Below are positions 9,365 through 17,532 of a DNA stretch of 57,938 bases, one piece after another. This stretch comes from an uncultured Flavobacteriales bacterium (GTDB lineage Bacteria; Bacteroidota; Bacteroidia; Flavobacteriales; Weeksellaceae): positions 1-57,938 of the forward strand of contig CALJKL010000066.1 in NCBI GenBank assembly GCA_937973555.1, given 5' to 3'. A program made the position numbers and the translations under genes. Every line of letters starts with the position of its first letter. Position 1 is the first letter of the stretch. The notes under the pieces were generated by a model, which had not been told where the DNA came from, did no database searches, and worked only from the letters and a program-made list of their open reading frames with translations.

Positions 9365-9386
9365 AAAAAAATTTACTTTCGTAAAT
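9365..9386 (-). terminator. tRNA-Lys terminator
   Basis: Read on the minus strand: stem ATTTAC, GAAA tetraloop, GTAAAT, then seven Ts, starting 2 bases after the tRNA 3' end. Confidence 0.75.
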
Positions 9387-9388
9387 CG

Positions 9389-9461
9389 TGACCTGGCTGG
9401 GATTCGAACCCAGGACCCATACATTAAAAGTGTATTGCTCTACCAGCTGAGCTACCAGGTC
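9389..9461 (-). tRNA. tRNA-Lys(UUU)
   Basis: A 73-base cloverleaf on the minus strand. The acceptor stem GACCTGG pairs with CCAGGTC, with discriminator A. The D arm is GCTCAGCTGGTAGAGC. The anticodon loop CTTTTAA gives UUU, and the T arm contains GGTTCGAATCC. The CCA end is not encoded. It lies between panC and aroK, opposite to both. Confidence 0.97.
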
Positions 9462-9490
9462 TCCTTTAACATTTCTGTTAAAAAGTGGTG

Positions 9491-9498
9491 CAAAGATA
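9491..9498 (-). promoter_or_regulatory. -7 box of tRNA-Lys
   Basis: TATCTTTG on the minus strand fits TAnnTTTG. It lies 29 bases upstream of the mature tRNA 5' end. Confidence 0.5.
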
Positions 9499-9551
9499 CT
9501 GCTTTTTTTAAAATCTCAAAATTTTTTAGGTAATTTGTACAAAATAAAAAT

Positions 9552-10070
9552 ATGTTAATATCTCTTATCGGATACATGGGTAGTGGTAAATCTCACATTT
9601 CCAAATTATTGAGCGAAAAATTAAATTTTCAACTTTTTGATTTGGATAAAGAAATTTCTATGAAAAATAAAAGCACTATCCCAGAAATGTTCGAAAAAAA
9701 AGGAGAAATGTTCTTCAGAAAGCTAGAAAAAGAAACTTTAGAAGAATTATTAGCTACTCAAGAAAATTGTATTTTGAGCGTGGGAGGTGGCACTCCTGTG
9801 TACTATAATAACATGGAGGCTCTCAATAACGGAAGTATTACTTTTTACTTGAGAGCAAATATTGCTACTCTAACAGAAAGACTTCTGAAACAAAAAGAAA
9901 GCAGACCGCTTATTGCCAGAATTCCGGATGAAGATTTGCCAGAATTTATTGCAAAACATCTTTTTGAAAGAAATACTTTCTACAACAAGGCTCAATATAT
10001 AATAGACACAGACCACAAAACTCCTAACGCAATAGTAGAAGAAATTTTTACAAATCTTCAGAATCATTAA
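9552..10070 (+). CDS. aroK: Shikimate kinase
   Basis: The 172-residue enzyme phosphorylates shikimate in aromatic amino-acid synthesis. The Walker A motif is GYMGSGKS (residues 7-14). The substrate-binding Asp (D32 in FDLD), Arg56 (FFRKLEKE), the GGG of SVGGGTP (78-80) and the lid region RPLI are present. Length is normal. Its last 23 bases overlap the convergent S4-protein gene, so the two share a 3' end and there is no room for a separate terminator. Confidence 0.95.
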   Translation: MLISLIGYMGSGKSHISKLLSEKLNFQLFDLDKEISMKNKSTIPEMFEKKGEMFFRKLEKETLEELLATQENCILSVGGGTPVYYNNMEALNNGSITFYLRANIATLTERLLKQKESRPLIARIPDEDLPEFIAKHLFERNTFYNKAQYIIDTDHKTPNAIVEEIFTNLQNH

Positions 10071-10482
10071 AGAAATCACCCCAGTCATCTTCAGACATTG
10101 ATAGTTCTTCAGAAGTATCTTCTTCCATAAAACCATCCATATCTCTTCTGTCTTTTTTGGTGGGCCTTCCCTCACCTTTTTGCCTGTAATAATCTTGCGA
10201 GAGTTTTCTTAATTTAAGGATTTCATATTGCTCTTTCTCAGTTAAATCTGTTACATGAAGCGGCACCAGTTTGGCGCCTATCCTGCTTTTTGGAATCTGC
10301 AAAACCTTTATTTTATAGTCTATCTGGTTTTTTCTTATTTTGATGACATCTCCTTCTTTTACTTCTTTTGAAGATTTAACTGCATGATCCCCAATAGAGA
10401 CTCTGTTTTTCTTAATTTCTTCTGCGGATATATTTCTTGTTTTATAAAATCTAATACTCCATAAAAATTTATCAATTCTCAT
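10048..10482 (-). CDS. S4-domain RNA-binding protein (Hsp15/HslR-like)
   Basis: The 144-residue protein has an N-terminal S4 domain (about 1-65: MRIDKFLWSIRFYKTRNIS, then KVKSS-type residues and GDVIKIRKN). A Lys/Arg-rich linker (GEGRPTKKDRRDM) and a strongly acidic tail ending DWGDFFNDSEDL follow. In E. coli, Hsp15 binds stalled 50S subunits carrying nascent chains; the same role here is inferred. The acidic tail reads through the overlap with aroK. Confidence 0.85.
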   Translation of the reverse strand: MRIDKFLWSIRFYKTRNISAEEIKKNRVSIGDHAVKSSKEVKEGDVIKIRKNQIDYKIKVLQIPKSRIGAKLVPLHVTDLTEKEQYEILKLRKLSQDYYRQKGEGRPTKKDRRDMDGFMEEDTSEELSMSEDDWGDFFNDSEDL

Positions 10483-10492
10483 AATTTATTTA

Positions 10493-10500
10493 TACTTTTG
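10493..10500 (+). promoter_or_regulatory. -7 box (distal) of lipoprotein gene
   Basis: TACTTTTG fits TAnnTTTG, 52 bases before the start at 10553. A second box follows at 10508. Confidence 0.45.
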
Positions 10501-10507
10501 CAGTTAT

Positions 10508-10515
10508 TAAATTTG
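10508..10515 (+). promoter_or_regulatory. -7 box (proximal) of lipoprotein gene
   Basis: TAAATTTG fits TAnnTTTG, 37 bases before the start. Two boxes 15 bases apart suggest tandem or alternative transcription starts. Confidence 0.5.
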
Positions 10516-10552
10516 CTAAGGCAATATAATTAAACAAATCCAAAGGATAATA

Positions 10553-11293
10553 ATGATTATGAAAAAAATATTTCTGTTTCTTGCTGTTGCTTCACTTTCA
10601 GTTACCTCTTGTAGAAAAGATGACACTACTACCACTGAAGAAGTGAGCATAGAAACTCAAAACACCTATGACGATCAAGCCGCTCAACAATTCTTAAAAG
10701 ACAATTATTTTGACAGTAAAGGAAATGTTGTAGCTTTTGATAGTTCTATTACTACAGATGACAATGAGACTCCTTTGGCAAACTTAAACCCTGTAAAACT
10801 GGCTTCAGGAGTAATATATATCAGCAGATATGTTCCTTCAAACGGAAGAACCATTGGCGCTACAGACAAAATAAGATGGATGGTAAAAGCCACTACCTAT
10901 GTGGGGACCAAGGATACTGATGGAACTGTAAAATTTGGATCTGCACAATTATTCAGAAATACAATGACCAGCACAGGTACGCCAGAAGTAGACCCTGCTT
11001 ATTACTACGTAAAAACATCTGTATTAAATAAATACAATACAGACAACAGTACTACCAAAACAAGAAGCTTTTATGAGATGGAAGGCCTTAAGGAAGGTTT
11101 ACAATATTTTAAAAGCTGCGAAATTCCTGATAGTGACAATTACAACTTGCAAGGCATAATCATTGTGCCATCAAGAGCTGCATATGCCAGAGATGATCAT
11201 TTCCCATTTGCTGCTTATGCTTTCAGAAATAGAAGTTTCGTTTTCAACTTCCAAGTATATAAATCTGATACCAGACTTTCTACCGAAGATTAA
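10553..11293 (+). CDS. Lipoprotein with possible FKBP-like C-terminal domain
   Basis: The 246-residue protein starts MIMKKIFLF; a start three codons in (10559) is equally plausible. The lipobox is SVTSC, then a Thr/Asp-rich linker. The C-terminal third ends with a large-strand pattern, IIIVPSRAAYA then FVFNFQVYK, which recalls the end of FKBP-type prolyl isomerases (iPs.laYG...lvFdveL). The family is not certain, and the active-site aromatic residues are not clearly kept. An envelope location is supported by the signal. It has two promoter boxes and a terminator and is transcribed alone. Confidence 0.7.
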   Translation: MIMKKIFLFLAVASLSVTSCRKDDTTTTEEVSIETQNTYDDQAAQQFLKDNYFDSKGNVVAFDSSITTDDNETPLANLNPVKLASGVIYISRYVPSNGRTIGATDKIRWMVKATTYVGTKDTDGTVKFGSAQLFRNTMTSTGTPEVDPAYYYVKTSVLNKYNTDNSTTKTRSFYEMEGLKEGLQYFKSCEIPDSDNYNLQGIIIVPSRAAYARDDHFPFAAYAFRNRSFVFNFQVYKSDTRLSTED

Positions 11294-11300
11294 AAAATAT

Positions 11301-11325
11301 AACCGCTTAATGAAGCGGTTTTTTT
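11301..11325 (+). terminator. Terminator overlapping the recO stop
   Basis: The stem AACCGCTT, loop AATG, then AAGCGGTT and TTTTT ends the 10553 gene. Its T-run overlaps the recO stop codon coming from the other strand. A-rich sequence on the other side may make it work in both directions. Confidence 0.75.
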
Positions 11326-12016
11326 ATTCAAACAATTGAGTGATTACCTGAAGGGACTTAGGAGTGTAAAATTCAGGAAAATGAATTTTATAATAAAGCA
11401 GAATAGAATCCAACAGCTTTTTTCTATATTGTTTATCTATTCTAAAATCTTCTTCATAATGATTATTGAGTATATGTTTCCATATCTCAGAAATCTCAGC
11501 ATCTAAAAGATCAAAGGAAGCCTCATCCTGAAAAAAACCTCTTTCTATATTCAAAAACTTTCCTTCTTCAGAAGTTAATGGTGCAATCCCGAAAACATTC
11601 AACATTCTAATTAAAAATATAAAATGTGAATGCAAATTGCCTTTATATAAATGATTTTTGAATTCTTCTATTTCTGAATATAGCGAAGTATTGGCATGCT
11701 CATTTTTTAAAGTTTGATTTAAAAAATCAGACACAAAAAAAATCACTGAAGATTGCTTTATATCAAGATAAAAATCTGAATTCTCACCAGCCTCTATTTT
11801 TTGCACCATTGGTAATTTGGCATTTGTATGATGAGCCGAAAGACTTAAAGAAAGTTCATTCAATGGTATTAGATAAGCCTTTTTCTTATTTTTAGCAGAA
11901 TATATTCCACGCACAAAAAAAGACTGATAACCGGCTTCTTTTGTGTAGCAATGCAATACGGCATCGTTGTCTCCATATTTAAGGTATGATAATAAAAAAC
12001 CGGACTGCTTGTTCAT
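11324..12016 (-). CDS. recO: DNA repair protein RecO
   Basis: The 230-residue protein begins with the RecO OB-fold (about 1-80: GFLLSYLKYGDNDAVLHCYT, GYQSFFVRG). A helical C-terminal domain follows without the zinc-binding cysteines found in some RecO proteins. RecO loads RecA with RecR during recombinational repair. The start codon overlaps the porZ stop by one base (TAATG), indicating translational coupling. A recO-porZ pairing is common in Flavobacteriia. Confidence 0.9.
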   Translation of the reverse strand: MNKQSGFLLSYLKYGDNDAVLHCYTKEAGYQSFFVRGIYSAKNKKKAYLIPLNELSLSLSAHHTNAKLPMVQKIEAGENSDFYLDIKQSSVIFFVSDFLNQTLKNEHANTSLYSEIEEFKNHLYKGNLHSHFIFLIRMLNVFGIAPLTSEEGKFLNIERGFFQDEASFDLLDAEISEIWKHILNNHYEEDFRIDKQYRKKLLDSILLYYKIHFPEFYTPKSLQVITQLFE

Positions 12017-14253
12017 TAATTTACAATTGCAATTTTTGCTGTAGCGGTGTCTGTAGCATCTTCATTAGTCATCAACACAAAATAAATCCCTGAAGCTACC
12101 CTTACCTCTCTTTGATTATTGAGATTCCATTCATAAAAACCACCTCTGGCAACAGCCTGATGCACCACATTACCGGCAGCATCCGTAATCCTGATATTGG
12201 TTTTTTCTGCAAGCCCTGTAATTTTCACATTTCCTTTATATTGAGCCGTTATTACAGGGTTAGGATATATTTTTATGTTTCCAAAATTAGAATTTATATT
12301 AATAACATCTCCTTGGTAGACCACAATTCCATCATAGGTGCAAAAATAAACTTTACCCGTCTTTGGATCTACTTTTATATCGGTTACAGTATCATTTGGC
12401 AAAGGTGAATTAACCTTGGTGAAATGTTCAATGGTTTTTTCTCCGTTTGAGCTTAAGTAAAACACCCCTCCACCATCTATCGAAACCCATTTTTGGTTTC
12501 CAGAATCTACCTCTATCTGAATAACCTGTAAATCTTTGAATAGTTCTTCAGCTATACCATTCTGGGTAATAATTATCGGTTCTGCTTTTATATTTTGATT
12601 ATTTATTAAAGACATTCCATTAGAAACTACTCTCAAACCTAATCTAGTAGCTAACCAAAGATCATCATTTCTATCAATTGCCACTCCTACAGTTCCACTA
12701 GCAGCCAATCCATTGCTAGAATTTATAAGTATTGCTTTATCATCATTAGTTGATAGAGGTGAATTATAATTATAAACAATCAATCCCCCTGGATTATAAT
12801 AAGGGGATGGGATAAAAAGTGTAGACTCTTTTACAATTGGCTTTTGTACACTTCCTGCTGAGAATAATGACACTAAATTAAATTTATCCAAAGCATTATC
12901 ATAAATATAAACCCCTTCAGTATATTTTTGGTTTTTAATTAGACCTACTGTACAAAAAAGTTGGTTTTTATCATCAAAAACACAACCTACAGGCCTATTG
13001 TAATATTGTAAATCAGGTTCTTGTTCATAAGCTTTTACAAAAGAATTATTGTCCATTTTATAAATTCCTTTTTGCCCCTGAATAAAAGAATAATTGGTAA
13101 AATAGACTTCTGAGGTTTTAGCTGGATTAGGAACTACATCTAGGATATTCCAATTAAAATTAGAAGTTTTAAAATAATCTGGATAATTCCATTTGTTACC
13201 ATCAAAATGATAATAGCCCAAGCCAGAATAATAAGGCTCATTATAGCTATCTCTTCCACCCGTTGCTACCCATATTTGGTTACCCAAAATATTTATTTTA
13301 TAAGAGGTATTAGAATATGGCCCATCTGGCTTATATGAGTTATTGTTTTCATCTAATATTCCAGAATATTTAGTACCTACATATATTTTTCCGTTAACGA
13401 TGTTTGCAGTATTTAATTCTTCAGAAACATCTGTAGATTTTTGCAGGTTACCAGATAAATTGTATACATATACCCTTGTTTGATCTGTTACAACAATATT
13501 AGCTGCCCCAATCTTAATATCTTTAACATTTGTAAAAGTTTGTGGTAAAGCATTTAGCGTACCGATGTTTCCAATATAAACATTGTAGGGCGTTCCTAAA
13601 ACCAGAACACTCCCAGAATCTATTTGAGTATAACTACCCGCCAATGTATTCCATCCGCTATAAACCGAAAAAGTAACATCCATTGAGTGATACTTCAAAC
13701 CACTTCCCGTAGCGGCGTAGATAACATTGTCTTTAATAACAGCCTCATTAACTTTTTCATAAGAAGTTCCATTAAAAAAGAAGCAAGTATCACCAAATTC
13801 TTTTTTACTGAGATTAAAAATAGAAACACCATATCCTACCGAAATAACAGCCTTATCTCCGTTGATGGAAATGTTATTAATAGTTTTGCTGCCTGTATAG
13901 CTTTGAGACAGAGGAATATCTGCAATATATGTTACCCCATCATCCGTCACTACATCTAAGTTCCCAGATTGATATCCAATAAGAGCCGTATTGGTAGAAG
14001 GATTATAATCAAAGGCAGAAATTTTCACTTCATGAAGGCCATTTGCCTTTGAAAATTTTTTTATTTCTCCAGAGACGGTATCGTAATAAAATATCCCATT
14101 TTCTGTGGCTGCCATTATTTTGCCATTGTTTTCCTTAAATGCTAATACATTATTGTAAGAAAACAAATCGCTCCATTTAGTATTATTCGTTTGTGCTTTA
14201 AACACAAACCCCACGAAAATAAAGAGTAGAATTACAATATTTTTTTTCATCAT
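12016..14253 (-). CDS. porZ: PorZ-like T9SS protein with beta-propellers and sorting domain
   Basis: The 745-residue protein has a signal peptide (cleavage near VFKAQ), then repeated short beta-propeller motifs (KIMAATENGIFYYD, TNTALIGYQSGNLDVV, NDDLWLATRLGLRVV, TGKVYFCTYDGIVVY). A C-terminal type A sorting domain covers the last 90 residues (KIYPNPV, VRVASGIYFVLM). PorZ is a surface component of the T9SS that presents anionic LPS to the PorU sortase in Porphyromonas. The match to the PorZ start (WSDLFSYNNV...) is by memory of the family. It lies 6 bases after the metallophosphatase gene and overlaps recO. Confidence 0.85.
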   Translation of the reverse strand: MMKKNIVILLFIFVGFVFKAQTNNTKWSDLFSYNNVLAFKENNGKIMAATENGIFYYDTVSGEIKKFSKANGLHEVKISAFDYNPSTNTALIGYQSGNLDVVTDDGVTYIADIPLSQSYTGSKTINNISINGDKAVISVGYGVSIFNLSKKEFGDTCFFFNGTSYEKVNEAVIKDNVIYAATGSGLKYHSMDVTFSVYSGWNTLAGSYTQIDSGSVLVLGTPYNVYIGNIGTLNALPQTFTNVKDIKIGAANIVVTDQTRVYVYNLSGNLQKSTDVSEELNTANIVNGKIYVGTKYSGILDENNNSYKPDGPYSNTSYKINILGNQIWVATGGRDSYNEPYYSGLGYYHFDGNKWNYPDYFKTSNFNWNILDVVPNPAKTSEVYFTNYSFIQGQKGIYKMDNNSFVKAYEQEPDLQYYNRPVGCVFDDKNQLFCTVGLIKNQKYTEGVYIYDNALDKFNLVSLFSAGSVQKPIVKESTLFIPSPYYNPGGLIVYNYNSPLSTNDDKAILINSSNGLAASGTVGVAIDRNDDLWLATRLGLRVVSNGMSLINNQNIKAEPIIITQNGIAEELFKDLQVIQIEVDSGNQKWVSIDGGGVFYLSSNGEKTIEHFTKVNSPLPNDTVTDIKVDPKTGKVYFCTYDGIVVYQGDVININSNFGNIKIYPNPVITAQYKGNVKITGLAEKTNIRITDAAGNVVHQAVARGGFYEWNLNNQREVRVASGIYFVLMTNEDATDTATAKIAIVN

Positions 14254-14259
14254 TTAAAA

Positions 14260-15207
14260 TTAAACCAAGATACTATCATCTATAACTTGATTGTTCCATG
14301 AAATATTTTTGATGTCTTTATTTTTATCCAAATAAAAATCGATTCTTCCCAATAAAAGCCCTGCCCATCCTACTTGATTCACCAGTACATTTTTACCGCT
14401 CTTGTTGGTGAAACTTTGTGGTTCTGGCAAAAAAGTATGGGTATGGCCTCCTAAAATCAAATCAATATTGTCTGTCTGAGCAGCAAGTTTTTTATCTGAA
14501 ATAATAAAATCTTCTTTGTATTCGTACCCTAAGTGAGAAAGACAAATCACCAAATCGCATTTTTCTTCTTTTCTTAAAAAATCTGCGTAATGCTGCGCCA
14601 CTTCTATAGGGTCTTGATAAACGGTTTCTTTATAATTTTTCTTTCCTACCAAGCCTTCCAGCTTGATTCCAACTCCAAAAAGCCCTACTTTTATTCCGTC
14701 TTTATTAAATATTTTATACTTGATGGTATGGCCATCTAAAACAGTATTACTGAAATCATAATTAGAGGTTATGAACGGGAATTTAGCATTTGGAAGAACT
14801 TTTAAGAAGCCATCCAAACCATTATCGAAATCATGATTACCCATAGTACAAGCTTCATAGCCCATCATAGACATCAATTTAAACTCCAATTCACCACCAT
14901 AAAAATTAAAATAGGGAGTCCCCTGAAAAACATCTCCCGAATCCAGTAAAAGGACATTGCTTTCCTGCTGTCTGATTTGCTGAATAAGTGTAGCTCTTCT
15001 TGCAAAACCACCTTGATTTGGGTTTCTGCTATAACTGGAATCGAAAGGTTCAATTCGGCTATGCTGATCGTTGGTATGTAAAATGGTCAGTTTATGTGGA
15101 GCATTAGCCTCCAAAATATTTTTTTGTCCGGCGAAAACCAAATTAGGAGCCAAAGAAAGGGCTAACGTGCCGCCTGTTGCCGCTTTTAAAAATTCTTTTC
15201 TATTCAT
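14260..15207 (-). CDS. 5'-nucleotidase-type metallophosphatase (catalytic half)
   Basis: The 315-residue protein carries the calcineurin-like metallophosphatase domain of UshA-type nucleotidases: ILHTNDQHSR (Asp47, His49), DSGDVFQGT (Asp89), GNHDFDNG (Asn124, His125) and GGHTHTF. The N-terminus MNRKEFLKAATGGTLAL resembles a Tat signal but has RK in place of RR. The C-terminal substrate-binding domain is absent and is encoded by the preceding gene, which overlaps it by 8 bases. Hydrolysis of nucleotides in the periplasm is inferred. Confidence 0.88.
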   Translation of the reverse strand: MNRKEFLKAATGGTLALSLAPNLVFAGQKNILEANAPHKLTILHTNDQHSRIEPFDSSYSRNPNQGGFARRATLIQQIRQQESNVLLLDSGDVFQGTPYFNFYGGELEFKLMSMMGYEACTMGNHDFDNGLDGFLKVLPNAKFPFITSNYDFSNTVLDGHTIKYKIFNKDGIKVGLFGVGIKLEGLVGKKNYKETVYQDPIEVAQHYADFLRKEEKCDLVICLSHLGYEYKEDFIISDKKLAAQTDNIDLILGGHTHTFLPEPQSFTNKSGKNVLVNQVGWAGLLLGRIDFYLDKNKDIKNISWNNQVIDDSILV

Positions 15208-15958
15208 GATTTTTGCCTATAAAATTTAAACGAATGTCTGTAGAAGGTTTCACCTCCGGATTTTTCTTAAAGTATTCAATAAAAAGGTCTCTTAGTCTGA
15301 TGCCCGTAGAAATCATCTCTCCTTTGGTGAAAAAGCTCATGTAATCTCCACCCATCGCCAGATAGTCTGACGTAGCAATATAATAAGTCTTTTCCGGGTT
15401 TACTTTTTCTCCATTCACGAGTGCATTTTTCACCTTACCTGCCTCTGTTTCTATATAAACATGAGAAACAGGATTATTTTTCTGAGAGTCTAAATAATAC
15501 TTGAAAAGACCTTCCAGATCACTGCCCTTCATTTTTACTATTACCACTTCATTTTCGAATGGCATTACTTCGAAAACATGCTTGGTAAGGATATCTCCCA
15601 CCCCAATGGTAGAGCGAATTCCACCTATATTGATTACTGCAGCATCTACTAAAGGAATATTGTTGTTTTTGGCCCAAACCTCAGCCCCTTCATATGTGAA
15701 ATCTGCCAAAAGATTACCCAAATTACTGTTATCTCCTTTCTTAGTAAGGTCTACTGAGGTGTGAGAAATTTTAGTGTTCATTTCTTTTTCCAAACCTTCT
15801 TTGTAAGGGGCAATAATGGAAACAAAATCCTGATTTTCTTTAAGCTCTCCTGTTATGGAAATATTTTTGTGAGGCTGAACCTGCACTACATTGAGCGTAG
15901 ATTGGCAAGCGGTGATTGTCAGAAGCCAAACCCCTAAGAGCCAAAATTTATTTTTCAT
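15200..15958 (-). CDS. 5'-nucleotidase C-terminal-domain lipoprotein
   Basis: The 252-residue protein has a lipoprotein signal (lipobox TITAC) and the 5'-nucleotidase C-terminal domain: SNLGNLLADFTYEGA, INIGGIRS, EVMPFENEVVIVKMKG, and TSDYLAMGGD with the usual substrate-binding segment. No metallophosphatase motifs are present. It overlaps the catalytic-half gene by 8 bases and precedes it in the transcript, so the two domains of a normally single enzyme are made as separate proteins, one of them anchored as a lipoprotein. Confidence 0.88.
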   Translation of the reverse strand: MKNKFWLLGVWLLTITACQSTLNVVQVQPHKNISITGELKENQDFVSIIAPYKEGLEKEMNTKISHTSVDLTKKGDNSNLGNLLADFTYEGAEVWAKNNNIPLVDAAVINIGGIRSTIGVGDILTKHVFEVMPFENEVVIVKMKGSDLEGLFKYYLDSQKNNPVSHVYIETEAGKVKNALVNGEKVNPEKTYYIATSDYLAMGGDYMSFFTKGEMISTGIRLRDLFIEYFKKNPEVKPSTDIRLNFIGKNHE

Positions 15959-15982
15959 GGTAAAATACTAAAAATTGATATG

Positions 15983-15990
15983 CAAATATA
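15983..15990 (-). promoter_or_regulatory. -7 box of nucleotidase/porZ/recO run
   Basis: TATATTTG on the minus strand fits TAnnTTTG, 24 bases before the lipoprotein start. No other box is seen before recO, so four genes may share this promoter. Confidence 0.55.
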
Positions 15991-16068
15991 ATTGATTCGG
16001 TAATAAGTTAATTTATTAAAATCTGAATTTTTAAGTACTTAAAAAGAATTTTTTATAAAGATTTTTAC

Positions 16069-16076
16069 TAATTTTG
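16069..16076 (+). promoter_or_regulatory. -7 box of dapA
   Basis: TAATTTTG fits TAnnTTTG, 31 bases before the dapA start. Confidence 0.55.
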
Positions 16077-16107
16077 ACATCATTAATTTTTATAACAATT
16101 TATAACA

Positions 16108-16980
16108 ATGAGTAATTTAAAAGGAGTAGGCGTTGCACTTGTAACACCATTCAATGAAGATCTTTCCGTAGATTTTGATTCTCTGACGAGATTGATAGAG
16201 TTCAACATCGAAAACGGAACCAATTTTTTAGTAGTATTAGGAACCACTGCAGAAGCTGCAACCCTATCTAAGGAAGAGAAACAGGAAGTTATAAAACACG
16301 TTATAAAGATTAATAATAAACGCCTGCCACTGGTTTTGGGAATCGGTGGAAACAATACCTTGGAAGTTAAAAAACAGATTGAAGAAGCCGACTTGTCTGA
16401 GTTTGATGCGGTATTGTCTGTATCTCCATATTACAACAAACCTAATCAAGAAGGGCTTTACCAACATTATAAAGCGTTGGCAGAAACCGGAAAACAGATT
16501 ATCATCTACAATGTACCCGGCAGAACGGGTCAAAACGTAGAAGCATCTACTACCCTTCGTTTGGCGAAAGATTTTCCAAATCTTTTCATGATTAAAGAAG
16601 CATCTCCTAATATTTCTCAATATTTTGATATTTTGAGACAAAAACCAGCCAATTTTTCTTTGGTTTCAGGAGATGATGAGTTTACCTTGCCGGTAACTTT
16701 AGCCGGTGGAGACGGCGTAATCTCTGTAATTGGACAAGGTTACCCGAAAGAATTTTCTACCATGGTACAGTTGGCTTTCGCAGGAAAAGTGAAAGAAGCG
16801 TATGAAATCCACAACAAATTGGTAGACATCACAAGATTGATTTTTGCAGAAGGAAACCCATGTGGCATCAAAGCTGTTTTGGCAGAAAAAGGCATTATTA
16901 AAAACTATTTAAGATTGCCTCTTGTAAAAGCTTCTGAAGGCTTGCATGCCAAAATAAAAGCTGAAATGGCAAAAATTTAA
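16108..16980 (+). CDS. dapA: 4-hydroxy-tetrahydrodipicolinate synthase
   Basis: The 290-residue TIM-barrel lyase condenses pyruvate with aspartate semialdehyde on the way to lysine and diaminopimelate. Visible features are GTTAEA (Thr46/Thr47), Tyr109 in SPYYNKP, Tyr134 in IIIYNVPGRTG and the Schiff-base Lys163 in MIKEAS. Length is typical. It is transcribed divergently from the nucleotidase operon and ends in a strong hairpin. Confidence 0.98.
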   Translation: MSNLKGVGVALVTPFNEDLSVDFDSLTRLIEFNIENGTNFLVVLGTTAEAATLSKEEKQEVIKHVIKINNKRLPLVLGIGGNNTLEVKKQIEEADLSEFDAVLSVSPYYNKPNQEGLYQHYKALAETGKQIIIYNVPGRTGQNVEASTTLRLAKDFPNLFMIKEASPNISQYFDILRQKPANFSLVSGDDEFTLPVTLAGGDGVISVIGQGYPKEFSTMVQLAFAGKVKEAYEIHNKLVDITRLIFAEGNPCGIKAVLAEKGIIKNYLRLPLVKASEGLHAKIKAEMAKI

Positions 16981-17007
16981 ACATAAAAAATTTTAATTTT
17001 AATAAAG

Positions 17008-17037
17008 AGAACTTACATTTGTGTAAGTTCTTTTTTT
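17008..17037 (+). terminator. dapA terminator abutting next start codon
   Basis: The stem AGAACTTACA, loop TTTG, TGTAAGTTCT and a T-run end exactly at the ATG of the GNAT gene (17038). The hairpin also contains the -7 box at 17014. Confidence 0.8.
17014..17021 (+). promoter_or_regulatory. -7 box of GNAT gene inside the dapA hairpin
   Basis: TACATTTG fits TAnnTTTG and occupies the ascending stem and loop of the dapA terminator, 16 bases before the GNAT start. Confidence 0.45.
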
Positions 17038-17532
17038 ATGAAAAAAATCCAAAAAGCTGCCCCGATTGATATCCTTTTGATTCAGGAAATTGCTGCCAAA
17101 TCCTGGCGTGCCCATTATCCTGGAATTATATCTCATGAACAAATAGATTACATGTTAGATTTAATGTATTCTGAAGCCGAATTACAAAAACATTTCAGCA
17201 ATCCCAATTATCAGTATTATTTATTGGGAGAAGACGAAAATATATTGGGCATTATGGGTTTTGAATTTCATTATGAGCCACAAACCACAAAGCTTCACCG
17301 TATATATCTTTTAGATGAAGCCAAAGGAAAAGGATTAGGGAAATTTGCGCTTAATTTTCTAAAAAATGAGGTGAAAAAAATTGGTGACAAAAGAATCATT
17401 CTGAATGTCAACAAAGAAAATCCTTCTTACCATTTTTATCTTTCTCAAAATTTTAAGGTTTTTAAAGAAGGAGTATTTGAAATTGGAAACGGATATGTAA
17501 TGGATGATTATCTGATGGAATTTATCTTATAG
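17038..17532 (+). CDS. GNAT family N-acetyltransferase
   Basis: The 164-residue protein shows the GNAT fold: MKKIQKAAPIDILLIQEIAA at the start, then IISHEQIDYML, LHRIYLLDEAKGKGLGKFAL with the acetyl-CoA pyrophosphate loop (KGKGLGK, about 98-104), and a C-terminal VNKENPSYHFYLSQNF. The substrate is not predictable. The start codon directly follows the U-tract of the dapA terminator. The stop codon is immediately next to the recG stop on the other strand, with no base between. Confidence 0.9.
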   Translation: MKKIQKAAPIDILLIQEIAAKSWRAHYPGIISHEQIDYMLDLMYSEAELQKHFSNPNYQYYLLGEDENILGIMGFEFHYEPQTTKLHRIYLLDEAKGKGLGKFALNFLKNEVKKIGDKRIILNVNKENPSYHFYLSQNFKVFKEGVFEIGNGYVMDDYLMEFIL

